From contig CAYWYG010000033.1 in the NCBI GenBank assembly GCA_964462335.1, positions 1-7,246 of the forward strand: 7,246 nt of DNA, read 5' to 3'. The DNA comes from JAPUDQ01 sp964462335. Its GTDB lineage: Bacteria > Patescibacteriota > Saccharimonadia > Saccharimonadales > Saccharimonadaceae. A program made the translations under genes and the position numbers. Every line of letters begins with the position of its first letter. Within the stretch, counting starts at the first letter, position 1. Below are positions 1-5,754 of the stretch, piece by piece. Under the pieces are notes generated by a model. That model did not search any database, was not told where the DNA came from, and saw only the letters and a program-made list of their open reading frames with translations.

Positions 1-8
1 CACACAAA

Positions 9-35
9 TTAGCACTCGTCAAGCATGAGTGCTAA
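9..35 (-). promoter_or_regulatory. CIRCE element (HrcA operator)
   Basis: Perfect inverted repeat TTAGCACTC - 9 nt - GAGTGCTAA, identical to the CIRCE consensus; pairing extends two bases further on each side (7-37). CIRCE is bound by the heat-shock repressor HrcA and normally precedes groESL, dnaK, hrcA or related chaperone genes. It lies just beyond the stop of the leftward gene at 50-1477, so the likely target is a minus-strand gene off the left edge. In support, the spacer read on the minus strand holds TTGACG (22 to 17), a good -35; its -10 would fall outside the window. Site identity is near certain; direction and target are inferred. Confidence 0.93.
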
Positions 36-49
36 TTGTCGCGATTTCA

Positions 50-1477
50 CTACTCAAGCGCTTCGACGTTGGCGGCAATTTTGGCGCGCCAATCGATCTC
101 TGGGAAACGGTGCAATAGGTCACGGATATAGACTTTGAGACTCTCATAGCCTTCTGGTGTACGCGACTCAAATTTGACGGTGAGATACGGCCCATTTTGC
201 GAGTAGCGCACCACGAACATGCCGTCTTCCGTCTCGAGTCGTAGCCCGTCACCGGCACGTTCATCATCGATGACTTCGGCTGCTGGATAATCTTGGCGCA
301 AAATCGGCGCAATGTCGCCCATGAGCGCAACTTTTTTGTCATCTGGGCAGAACACTTTGATCTCTGGACTCGAGATGTAGCGCGGGAGCGCCGCCACAAC
401 TTCGGAGAGCGGCGTGTCAGAACGCGACAAAAATCTCAAGAGGCGCAAACTGGAGTACAACCCATCGTCGTGATTATAAAAATCTTTCGAGAAGAAGAAA
501 TGCCCCGAAAGCTCGCCAATAAACGCCGCCCCGACTTCTTGATTTTTCTTCTTGAGGAACGAGTGCCCCGTCCGCCACATGTACGGCGTACCGCCATGTG
601 CGGTGATCGTCTCGGGCACCACTTTGGAACACAGGGTATTGAACATAATCGTCGCTCCCGGATGGTCGGCTAGCACATCGGTCGCAAAGATCGCAACCAG
701 CACATCATTCCAGATGATGCCGCCTTTTTCATCGACGATACCGATACGATCACCGTCCGAATCATACGTAAAGCCGATATCAGCACCCGCTTCGAGCACC
801 TCGGCGCGGACACGCTCCATCACACTCGTCTCTGTCGGGTCCGCCACACCGAGTGGAAATGTCGGGTCGACAGTGGTGTTATACTCGATCACCTCATGTC
901 CTGCTTCGCGTAGCAGATCTGGTGCGATTGCACCGGCCGTCGTGCAGCCTGGATCGACGACGACTTTGAGCTTTCGCTCGCTTGGCAAACGCCCTAACAC
1001 ATCGGCAAAGTACGCTGGTCGTATATCCTGTGCGCGCGACTGCCCCGGCTGCTCACCCGCTTCGTAGTCTTCCTCTTGCACGAGCCGTAGCATCTCCGCC
1101 ATACCGTCGCTCACCAGCGTCTCAGAGAAATCATTGGCAAATTTGAAGCCATTGTACTCCGGCGGATTGTGGCTCGCACTGACATACACGCCCGCCCGCC
1201 GGTTTAGATGATACTGCGACCAGTAAAACGTGCCCACCATGTGCATACCGATATCGATCACATCCGCACCCGTCCAGGTCAGCCCGCGTATCAGCGCTGC
1301 CGCATAGGCAGGACTCGTCGCCCGACAATCGCGTCCGACTACCAGCTCGCTCACCCCTGCCCGCTTCATCATCGTGCCAAATGCCTTGCCGAGATGCTCG
1401 GCCAATTCCTCGCTGAGATCCTCGCCGACCAACCCCCTCAGATCATAACCTCGAAATATTTGTGGATTTACCTGCAT
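50..1477 (-). CDS. Phosphomannomutase/phosphoglucomutase (alpha-D-phosphohexomutase family)
   Basis: A 475-aa cytoplasmic enzyme interconverting hexose 1- and 6-phosphates (mannose and/or glucose), feeding sugar-nucleotide and cell-surface glycan synthesis. All four family signatures are visible in order: the phosphoserine loop SASHNP (100-105, catalytic Ser102) followed by PEYNGFK; the Mg-binding loop DSDGDR (239-244); the sugar-recognition loop GELSGH (321-326); and the C-terminal phosphate-binding loop around RYSQNGPYLTVKFE (424-437). Length is normal for the bacterial PMM/PGM group (about 450-480). The ATG at 1477 is supported by GGAGG four bases upstream. Sequence alone does not separate ManB, AlgC-type and GlmM-like specificity; the GELSGH loop (a GEMSGH variant) favours PMM/PGM over GlmM. 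Monocistronic as far as seen; no terminator before the CIRCE site at its 3' side. Confidence 0.93.
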   Translation of the reverse strand: MQVNPQIFRGYDLRGLVGEDLSEELAEHLGKAFGTMMKRAGVSELVVGRDCRATSPAYAAALIRGLTWTGADVIDIGMHMVGTFYWSQYHLNRRAGVYVSASHNPPEYNGFKFANDFSETLVSDGMAEMLRLVQEEDYEAGEQPGQSRAQDIRPAYFADVLGRLPSERKLKVVVDPGCTTAGAIAPDLLREAGHEVIEYNTTVDPTFPLGVADPTETSVMERVRAEVLEAGADIGFTYDSDGDRIGIVDEKGGIIWNDVLVAIFATDVLADHPGATIMFNTLCSKVVPETITAHGGTPYMWRTGHSFLKKKNQEVGAAFIGELSGHFFFSKDFYNHDDGLYSSLRLLRFLSRSDTPLSEVVAALPRYISSPEIKVFCPDDKKVALMGDIAPILRQDYPAAEVIDDERAGDGLRLETEDGMFVVRYSQNGPYLTVKFESRTPEGYESLKVYIRDLLHRFPEIDWRAKIAANVEALE

Positions 1478-1501
1478 AGTCCCTCCGTTTCTCTGTTAAT
1501 C

Positions 1502-1507
1502 AGTGTA
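1502..1507 (-). promoter_or_regulatory. Possible extended -10 for the phosphohexomutase gene
   Basis: On the minus strand TGC-TACACT forms an extended -10 about 25 bases upstream of the start codon at 1477, predicting a leader of roughly 18 nt with the GGAGG inside it. No convincing -35 lies 16-18 bases upstream (TCTCAA at 17), so the call depends on the TGN extension. Confidence 0.4.
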
Positions 1508-1687
1508 GCAGAAGATGCCGATGCTTGAGAAACCGGGAAATGCGTCAGTATTTTCCTGGTCGTCGATATCGATATCACTCCGGATAGGGGCTACTGTCAG
1601 AACCCCCGCACAGTCATCTGCTCAGTCTTGGAAAGCTACATTAGGAGATGTAGTGAGAATTGACTGCGATAGCGGAATCGATCGTAG

Positions 1688-1706
1688 CACGTTTAATTTC
1701 TACGTG
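1688..1706. promoter_or_regulatory. Short dyad abutting the -35 box
   Basis: CACGT and ACGTG separated by 9 nt end five bases before the TTGACA at 1711. The position suits an activator or repressor site for the rightward operon, but 5-bp arms occur often by chance. Confidence 0.25.
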
Positions 1707-1710
1707 ACTC

Positions 1711-1739
1711 TTGACACTCTATTACGTTTATGCTAGAAT
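1711..1739 (+). promoter_or_regulatory. Strong sigma-70-type promoter for the small-protein/nuclease operon
   Basis: Consensus -35 TTGACA (1711-1716), a 17-nt spacer, and -10 TAGAAT (1734-1739) preceded by TGC, an extended -10. The predicted start of transcription is near 1746, only about 14 nt before the ATG at 1760. The Shine-Dalgarno-like AAAGGG (1745-1750) would therefore sit at the very 5' end of the transcript. Confidence 0.85.
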
Positions 1740-1759
1740 GATAGAAAGGGAAAACAAAC

Positions 1760-2041
1760 ATGCAAGAACAACACATTCCACCAAAAAATCCTGATGAAAT
1801 CAATGAGGAAGTCGCTCGTATCATGGGAGGAAACGCAGCCGCGAGACAGATGATGGGTCAGATCAATTCTGCGTACCAGCAAGGCATGCCTGACCATGTA
1901 GATCCTACTCATCGTGCCATTGAACCGCCGACAGTCGCCGAACTCGTCGATGAGCTCGATAAAACCACCGGTAATCCTGACAGTCGGCCAGATGATGAGT
2001 CCGATGTCTTGTGGAAAGAACTAGATTCACTAGAGAAATAG
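1760..2041 (+). CDS. Hypothetical acidic 93-aa protein
   Basis: Not a family I recognise. The protein is soluble, without signal peptide or membrane segment, rich in Asp/Glu and Gln/Asn, with a Pro-rich start (IPPKNPDE) and a second Pro-containing linker (IEPPTVAELVDELDK). Predicted helices lie around residues 12-40, 58-70 and the C-terminus (DVLWKELDSLEK). It is first in a run with the genes at 2049 and 2452; the next ATG follows its stop after 7 nt. The start is supported by AAAGGG nine bases upstream and the strong promoter. By position it could be an antitoxin-like or accessory subunit for the downstream nuclease-like protein, but no DNA-binding motif is visible; that role is inference. 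Confidence 0.75.
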   Translation: MQEQHIPPKNPDEINEEVARIMGGNAAARQMMGQINSAYQQGMPDHVDPTHRAIEPPTVAELVDELDKTTGNPDSRPDDESDVLWKELDSLEK

Positions 2042-2048
2042 CGCAGCA

Positions 2049-2459
2049 ATGACCACGTCCACCACACCTGAAACCGCATCGCAACAAGAAATCACGTATA
2101 GCCTTGAGCATGCCCGCGACCACCTGACCGCCCTGATCGACTCAGCAGAGTTTCATGCCTATCTGCTCGACGACGGTACGATAGTTGACGTGAATAATCC
2201 TACCTCTCAAGAATACTGGGGCGCGGTCGCCGCCTACGTTAACGGAGTGGGTGTCTCTCAGGAAAACAAAAACCCGCTCGATACTATGTCGTTAGCCATC
2301 GCTGGCAATCTGCCGAATGTACTTGTTCACTCATACCTACTGAAAAACCACGCGCAGAATATGACGTACAGTGAGCGCAAGGCATCAAAACTGACGACGA
2401 TTGCGTTCAATGAGCTGTTGCGGGCGTACGCCACTGATTACCCCCCAATCAGTGCATGA
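2049..2459 (+). CDS. Hypothetical 136-aa protein, middle gene of the nuclease operon
   Basis: No recognisable domain. It begins with a Ser/Thr-rich low-complexity stretch (residues 1-12), then an apparently globular alpha/beta region (EYWGAVAAYVNGVGV near 56-70) and a helical C-terminus (YSERKASKLTTIAFNELLRAYATDY). No signal peptide or membrane segment. It starts 7 nt after the preceding stop with no clear Shine-Dalgarno, suggesting coupling. Its stop TGA (2457-2459) overlaps the next gene, whose probable GTG start is at 2452. A C6 run eleven to sixteen bases before the stop means a one-base change would fuse it to the downstream frame, so it may be the N-terminal half of one protein. Confidence 0.7.
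   Translation: MTTSTTPETASQQEITYSLEHARDHLTALIDSAEFHAYLLDDGTIVDVNNPTSQEYWGAVAAYVNGVGVSQENKNPLDTMSLAIAGNLPNVLVHSYLLKNHAQNMTYSERKASKLTTIAFNELLRAYATDYPPISA
2432..2454 (+). promoter_or_regulatory. Perfect 8-bp hairpin with C-run loop across the gene junction
   Basis: Arms CACTGATT (2432-2439) and AATCAGTG (2447-2454) enclose the loop ACCCCCC. The 3' arm ends exactly on the GTG proposed as the start of the nuclease-like gene, so in RNA the structure would hide that codon until ribosomes finishing the upstream gene open it. The C6 run is also a place where a one-base indel or a +1 slip would join the two frames. Confidence 0.6.
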
Positions 2460-2913
2460 TCTTGAGATCTCTCTCTACAACACGGTCATCTCTACTATTG
2501 GCGCCGAAAAGACTGATTTTACTAGACATTGCGAAGAACAAATCGGTATCACCCTAAAAGGCGTCAAGCATGAACTAGGCTACGCAAAACTTCTCGACGA
2601 GCTTGGCGTAGAGTATACGCAAGGTACCGCCGAAGATGATAGCAAGGGACGAGATATTGTCATTATGTTCCAAGGCAAACGAATCGGTGTCGATATCAAA
2701 GCTTCGTTAAGCGAAGTTGATCAGAAAAACCACGGTTCAAACGGCAAGCCGTACGCTCTCAAACCAAACGGCGACATCGTTATGTTTAGCCTGCTCGCCG
2801 ACAAGGATTTCGAGGGTGGATTTGTGCCGCCCCCGAATGTGATAGAGGAGAAATCAGCAGTTTTTGGCGGATATTTGCAGACGGCACTCATGCAGGCAGT
2901 TAGACTATTGTAA
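2452..2913 (+). CDS. Putative PD-(D/E)XK-fold nuclease, 153 aa
   Basis: From GTG 2452 the protein has the layout of a minimal restriction-endonuclease-like core: a helix with Glu41 (KHELGYAKLLDELGVEY), then GRDIVI with Asp68, and VDIKAS with Asp81-Ile-Lys83, i.e. E...D-x12-D-x-K with hydrophobic strands on both sides. These residues would bind Mg and cleave nucleic acid in this superfamily. No methyltransferase or helicase is adjacent, so a classical restriction system is not evident. The start is uncertain: ATG 2410 and TTG 2401 are in frame but lie deep in the previous gene; GTG 2452 gives a 4-codon-scale overlap typical of coupling, though without a Shine-Dalgarno. Alternatives are the C-terminal half of a frameshifted single protein, or a non-catalytic relative. 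Fold assignment is from motifs only. Confidence 0.65.
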   Translation: MHDLEISLYNTVISTIGAEKTDFTRHCEEQIGITLKGVKHELGYAKLLDELGVEYTQGTAEDDSKGRDIVIMFQGKRIGVDIKASLSEVDQKNHGSNGKPYALKPNGDIVMFSLLADKDFEGGFVPPPNVIEEKSAVFGGYLQTALMQAVRLL

Positions 2914-2931
2914 ATATAGAAAAGTAGTCTA
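2901..2931. promoter_or_regulatory. Operator-like dyad over the 97-aa gene's promoter
   Basis: Perfect arms TAGACTA (2901-2907) and TAGTCTA (2925-2931) are 17 nt apart and enclose the -35 and spacer, the right arm entering the -10. This is a typical repressor-site geometry. It could also form a weak hairpin at the end of the upstream transcript, but no U-run follows. Confidence 0.5.
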
Positions 2932-2935
2932 TAAT
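2908..2935 (+). promoter_or_regulatory. Promoter for the 97-aa gene
   Basis: TTGTAA (2908-2913), a 16-nt spacer and a perfect -10 TATAAT (2930-2935). The -35 overlaps the last codons and stop of the nuclease-like gene, so the 97-aa gene can be expressed independently of the operon before it. Predicted start of transcription is near 2942, giving a leader of about 31 nt. Confidence 0.75.
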
Positions 2936-2972
2936 ATATTACGCTATCCCAACAATTTTCTAGGAGGTCAGG

Positions 2973-3266
2973 ATGGCATCGATTATTCGGCGCGTTGTTT
3001 GCGACCCGCCGACCTCACGAGAGGTGACCGAGCGCGTCCGTGCTGCGATCGACAACGGTGGTCGGATCGTCTTGCTCACTCTCGACGATGGTACGGATGA
3101 TGGTACGGTGATCCGGATGAGTATTCGGCGTACAACGTACCGTGACGTGACGACCGAGATCATCGGTGAACTCACGCCTACAGGAGGTATGATCAGCCTT
3201 ACGGTGACAACCCACCCAGACTTATCAGATTCTCCTGCAAACGCGACACTGGTGTGTCGCGACTAG
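2973..3266 (+). CDS. Hypothetical 97-aa protein with its own promoter and terminator
   Basis: A well-delimited gene: AGGAGG (2962-2967) five bases before the ATG is the best Shine-Dalgarno in the window, a good promoter lies upstream and a strong terminator starts at the stop codon. No family is recognised. The protein has an Arg-rich N-terminal half (helix SREVTERVRAAIDNGG), a strand RIVLLTL, an acidic turn DDGTDDGT (38-45) made by a 12-bp tandem duplication, and beta-strand-like segments to the end. It looks like a small alpha/beta protein; no signal peptide, membrane segment or catalytic motif. Two Cys (10, 95) sit near the ends. Expression signals suggest an abundant product. It may belong functionally to the neighbouring nuclease cassette, but its separate promoter makes that uncertain. 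Confidence 0.85.
   Translation: MASIIRRVVCDPPTSREVTERVRAAIDNGGRIVLLTLDDGTDDGTVIRMSIRRTTYRDVTTEIIGELTPTGGMISLTVTTHPDLSDSPANATLVCRD
3242..3261 (+). repeat. 8-bp hairpin in the last codons of the 97-aa gene
   Basis: CGCGACAC - TGGT - GTGTCGCG, a perfect stem with a tetraloop, ends four bases before the terminator stem. Together they form two tandem hairpins; the first may protect the 3' end or slow the polymerase. Confidence 0.55.
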
Positions 3267-3322
3267 CCCTAGTCATATGCGTGCGCCCAGCGCTTGACGC
3301 TATGACTAGGGCTCTTCTTTTT
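3265..3322 (+). terminator. Rho-independent terminator of the 97-aa gene
   Basis: Arms AGCCCTAGTCATA (3265-3277) and TATGACTAGGGCT (3301-3313) pair perfectly over 13 bp. Inside, past one bulged base, GCGT/ACGC and GCGC/GCGC continue the stem to a short loop. It is followed by CTTCTTTTT. The stop codon TAG (3264-3266) lies at the base of the stem. On the minus strand no U-run follows, so it should serve mainly rightward transcripts, though the hairpin also lies just past the converging ligase gene. Confidence 0.92.
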
Positions 3323-3326
3323 CCAT

Positions 3327-4520
3327 CTATTTGCTGATGATCTCACCAGATAGTGTCACTTCGTTCTCGGCAGACATCTTCTCACCGTCACTGCCACTGT
3401 CTTTTGGCATATCCCCCAACACTACAACAACATCCCCTGTTCGGGCGATAGCGCGCGCTTTGGCAACAGCGCTTGGCCAGTCGGAAACTACATCCATTTT
3501 CGCCGAGGCGCCTTGCAAAAATTGATTAGTTGGCTCAGGTGCTCCAGATGCAACAATACGATCAGCCAGCTGCGCGATGGTCTCGTGCGGCGTAATCTTG
3601 TCCGCGTCGACCGCCACGATCAGGCGGTTTTTTGTCATATTTTTTGCTGACTCAAGAACTGACTCTAGTGCGCGGGGTGTGGCACCTGCATCAACGATCA
3701 CATCGTAGGGCGTATCTTCTTCGAGACGCTCGTAGCGCCCAGGGATCGGCGCGAGGTCAGCGATACCATCGGCAATTGCCTCTAGCTTGACGTACATCAG
3801 ATACGCCGCCATGGCCGCCGCGGTCATATCATAGACATTGTGTTTGCCAGGTAGCTGCGTACCGAGCTCTAGTTTCGTATGGTGGTCGATCAGGAGCTGC
3901 ACCTCTGAACCTTTGCGGTAGAGCTTCACCTGGCGGATGCGGCAATCGGCGGCCTCGCTCGTCCCATAACTGATCTTGTGTTCGGCTGCTTCATAGCCCG
4001 ATAACTGCGGGTACGACGCGTCATCGGCATTGAGTACGCTGTAGCGCGGCGTATACGCCAGCACCCGAGCGATTTCTCGTGTATCTAGGTCATCTTCAGC
4101 ATTAGTCACGACTACGCACTCAAATGCGACGGTGTGAAACAACTTTGCCCGCAAGGCCCATGGTGCAGCTTCCACGATGACGTAGTCCACATCGGCCTTT
4201 TTCGCCTGACGCAAGAGCCACTGGACCCCCTGTGCGGTTAGTACATCTGCAGCGGGTCGTACAACGCCCGCGACCTCTGTCGTCTCTGAACTAAGCATGG
4301 CAGTCGTAAATCCGGCACTCTTCAGGATGCTATTGAGATAATACACGGTCGTCGTCTTGCCTGTCGTCCCCGTCACGGCGATAACTTTCAGATACCGCGC
4401 CGGATAGCGATACCGTGCGCTCGCCGCATGGGCCCTCACTTTGCGGTAGCTGTTCTCGAGCGAGCGTACCGCCCGCCGCGGCAAGACTCGACGCACCCCG
4501 CCAACAAGTCTGTCTTTCAT
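3327..4520 (-). CDS. MurE-like Mur ligase family protein (short N-terminal domain)
   Basis: A 397-aa ATP-dependent Mur ligase homologue, expected to add an amino acid to a UDP-MurNAc-peptide or a related acid during peptidoglycan synthesis in the cytoplasm. Visible: P-loop TGTTGKTTT (50-58); VEAAPWAL (116-123) at the place of MurE's EVSSHAL; TNAEDDLD (139-146) replacing TNLxxDHLD; VLNADD (162-167); GKHNVYDMTAAAMAA (225-239); and IPGRYERLEE (259-268). The C-terminal domain has VDAGATP (276-282) where MurE has DYAHTP. Only about 45 residues precede the P-loop, so most of the UDP-binding first domain of canonical MurE (about 480-500 aa) is missing. The DNPR signature and catalytic histidines are also not evident. 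This suggests altered substrate or a divergent CPR branch. The ribosome site is weak (GATAGAG). Family is sure; reaction is not. Confidence 0.85.
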   Translation of the reverse strand: MKDRLVGGVRRVLPRRAVRSLENSYRKVRAHAASARYRYPARYLKVIAVTGTTGKTTTVYYLNSILKSAGFTTAMLSSETTEVAGVVRPAADVLTAQGVQWLLRQAKKADVDYVIVEAAPWALRAKLFHTVAFECVVVTNAEDDLDTREIARVLAYTPRYSVLNADDASYPQLSGYEAAEHKISYGTSEAADCRIRQVKLYRKGSEVQLLIDHHTKLELGTQLPGKHNVYDMTAAAMAAYLMYVKLEAIADGIADLAPIPGRYERLEEDTPYDVIVDAGATPRALESVLESAKNMTKNRLIVAVDADKITPHETIAQLADRIVASGAPEPTNQFLQGASAKMDVVSDWPSAVAKARAIARTGDVVVVLGDMPKDSGSDGEKMSAENEVTLSGEIISK

Positions 4521-4534
4521 GGCTCTATCATCGC

Positions 4535-4569
4535 ATGAAATAGGAAATATGAAAAATGAAATATGGGGT
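4535..4569. repeat. Heptanucleotide tandem repeat (5 imperfect copies)
   Basis: Consecutive 7-mers ATGAAAT, AGGAAAT, ATGAAAA, ATGAAAT and ATGGGGT fill 35 bp in the leader between the ligase start and its promoter. The 7-nt period is shared with the purine tracts at 6151-6185 and 7182-7216. Confidence 0.7.
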
Positions 4570-4582
4570 AGTTACAATCAAG

Positions 4583-4610
4583 TTTATAGGGATTTGCTCG
4601 CTATATACAA
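4583..4610 (-). promoter_or_regulatory. Possible promoter for the MurE-like gene
   Basis: On the minus strand TTGTAT (4610-4605), a 16-nt spacer and TATAAA (4588-4583). The -10 is good, the -35 matches only in TTG. Transcription would start near 4576, giving a leader of about 56 nt that contains the heptanucleotide repeat. Confidence 0.4.
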
Positions 4611-4633
4611 CAAAGGTCATCAGAACATAACAA

Positions 4634-4662
4634 TTGACTAATTAATATAAATGTGTTAATGT
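4634..4662 (+). promoter_or_regulatory. Promoter for the HExxH gene, very short leader
   Basis: TTGACT (4634-4639), 17-nt spacer and extended -10 TGT-TAATGT (4657-4662). Transcription would start near 4669, about 5 nt before the ATG at 4674, and no Shine-Dalgarno is present, so initiation would be near-leaderless. TAAAAT (4662-4667) is an alternative -10 but has no -35. Two related copies of TTAATRTAAA(A)T at 4642-4652 and 4656-4667 may be tandem regulator half-sites. Confidence 0.5.
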
Positions 4663-4673
4663 AAAATAACCAA

Positions 4674-5732
4674 ATGAAGATCCCTCATATGATGAAACGT
4701 GATCCCGAACACCTCAGCCCTCACCAATATATTTCGCCCGATTACGAGCAGCTTCAACGTGTCCTGACACATACGGGGAGATATATGTTTCGCATAGCGA
4801 CGCAGCAAGAGCGCCGCATAGGTGTAGGCGATCTGCAAAGAGAGATTGATAGTGAGGCAGGAGAGTACAAGAAAGCCGAGCAGGTTGTACCGCCCAACGC
4901 AGAGCGATACGAAGCCGAGGCACGCGAGTTTGTTGCGCAGTTGACTGGGATAGATTGTGAAATGCCAGTTAATTGGCCGCAAAGTATTGACGGTGGCGCA
5001 TTCACGGGACGATTTGGTGGTTACCATGGTGTGATAGAGGTTGCCGATGTGAAAAGCCAACCAGGCACTGATTGGGCAACCGAACATTATATATGGATGG
5101 CGAATGTCAGTATCCTCGTGCATGAAATGACTCACTCGACTAGTATACTTACTCGTCGTGTGACGGCATTTGATAGTCCAAATTCGCCGGCATACACAGC
5201 AGGTATGATGACTACAACGGTTCCATCCCCTGAAATAGTGGGTCAGCCATACCGCAAAGGCATTTTTCTTGAAGAGGCCTGCGCCGAAGAAGCTGCCGCA
5301 CGCTGGCGAGAATCAGTAGAGCCAATCCGCCGTCAGACGGATTATTATCACCAGCTGCTCCTATCGAACGGCGAATCATTACCGTGGCGATACTTCCAAA
5401 CACAGGGCCCCCTAGACGAGTCCTCAACGTCATATGAAGTAATAACGTATGGATGGTCAAATTCAGCCTATTGCGCTGAAGCGGTGCGATTGCTTAGTGA
5501 GCATACCGGCGTCGATATTTTCGAGCTAATGATCATGGCGCGTCATCCTGAATACGAAACCGAGGCGAAACGAGCTATCGTACAAACAATTGAGGGGGTA
5601 AAAAGGGGTTTATATAAACAACTTCGAGATCTGGAATATAACCAAGAAGATTTCATCAAGGGACTACATCTTGCTATAGATGCCATCCAAGACGACCGGC
5701 GGGCTTCAGAAACTGAAGAACATGTTGCTTGA
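4674..5732 (+). CDS. Putative HExxH zinc metallopeptidase-like protein, 352 aa
   Basis: Contains VHEMTHS with the zincin motif His150-Glu151-x-x-His154 in a helix, followed about 46-50 residues later by LEEACAEEAAARW, whose glutamates (Glu200/201 or 205/206) are placed to give the third zinc ligand of a gluzincin. An Arg/Gln-rich helical N-terminus (24-90) precedes the catalytic segment and a helical C-terminus (263-340) follows. There is no signal peptide or membrane segment, so it should act in the cytoplasm. I cannot assign a peptidase family; substrate is unknown. ATG 4674 is the first start after the promoter; Met6 and Met7 are alternatives, none with a ribosome site. It stands alone, divergent from the ligase and 43 nt before tsaD. 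Catalytic activity is inferred from the motif only. Confidence 0.75.
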   Translation: MKIPHMMKRDPEHLSPHQYISPDYEQLQRVLTHTGRYMFRIATQQERRIGVGDLQREIDSEAGEYKKAEQVVPPNAERYEAEAREFVAQLTGIDCEMPVNWPQSIDGGAFTGRFGGYHGVIEVADVKSQPGTDWATEHYIWMANVSILVHEMTHSTSILTRRVTAFDSPNSPAYTAGMMTTTVPSPEIVGQPYRKGIFLEEACAEEAAARWRESVEPIRRQTDYYHQLLLSNGESLPWRYFQTQGPLDESSTSYEVITYGWSNSAYCAEAVRLLSEHTGVDIFELMIMARHPEYETEAKRAIVQTIEGVKRGLYKQLRDLEYNQEDFIKGLHLAIDAIQDDRRASETEEHVA

Positions 5733-5754
5733 GTTGCGACAAAGATGAGAGTGG

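Larger units (their letters stand above)
1478..1759. other. Divergent intergenic region with several short dyads
   Basis: This 282-bp stretch separates the divergent phosphohexomutase and the small-protein operon. I see no credible gene: the open frame at 1515-1736 has no ribosome site and an undistinguished composition. It holds a 12-bp palindrome GATATCGATATC (1565-1576), the dyad ACTGT/ACAGT (1593-1597, 1610-1614), a hairpin CTACAT-6 nt-ATGTAG (1636-1653) and CACGT/ACGTG (1688-1706) directly upstream of the rightward -35. These could be operators or part of an unrecognised RNA; none matches a family I can name. Confidence 0.6.

Noticed and set aside
552..1067. 171-aa open frame on the plus strand
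   Set aside because: It lies entirely antisense to the phosphohexomutase, is Ser/Thr/Arg-rich low-complexity, and has no ribosome site.
1515..1736. 73-aa open frame in the divergent intergenic region
   Set aside because: No Shine-Dalgarno, it covers the strong -35 and ends at the -10, and the sequence is Ser/Thr-rich without features.
2401..2451. Upstream TTG (2401) or ATG (2410) start for the nuclease-like gene
   Set aside because: Both would overlap the previous gene by 50-59 nt and add a Cys/Arg stretch unlike the rest; GTG 2452 gives a short coupling overlap. ATG 2410 is not fully excluded.
2901..2940. Terminator for the nuclease operon
   Set aside because: The 7-bp AT-rich dyad with a 17-nt loop is not followed by a U-run and coincides with a good promoter.
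4656..5135. 159-aa open frame on the minus strand
   Set aside because: It is antisense to the HExxH gene, which has the motif, and would overlap its promoter; composition looks like a shadow.
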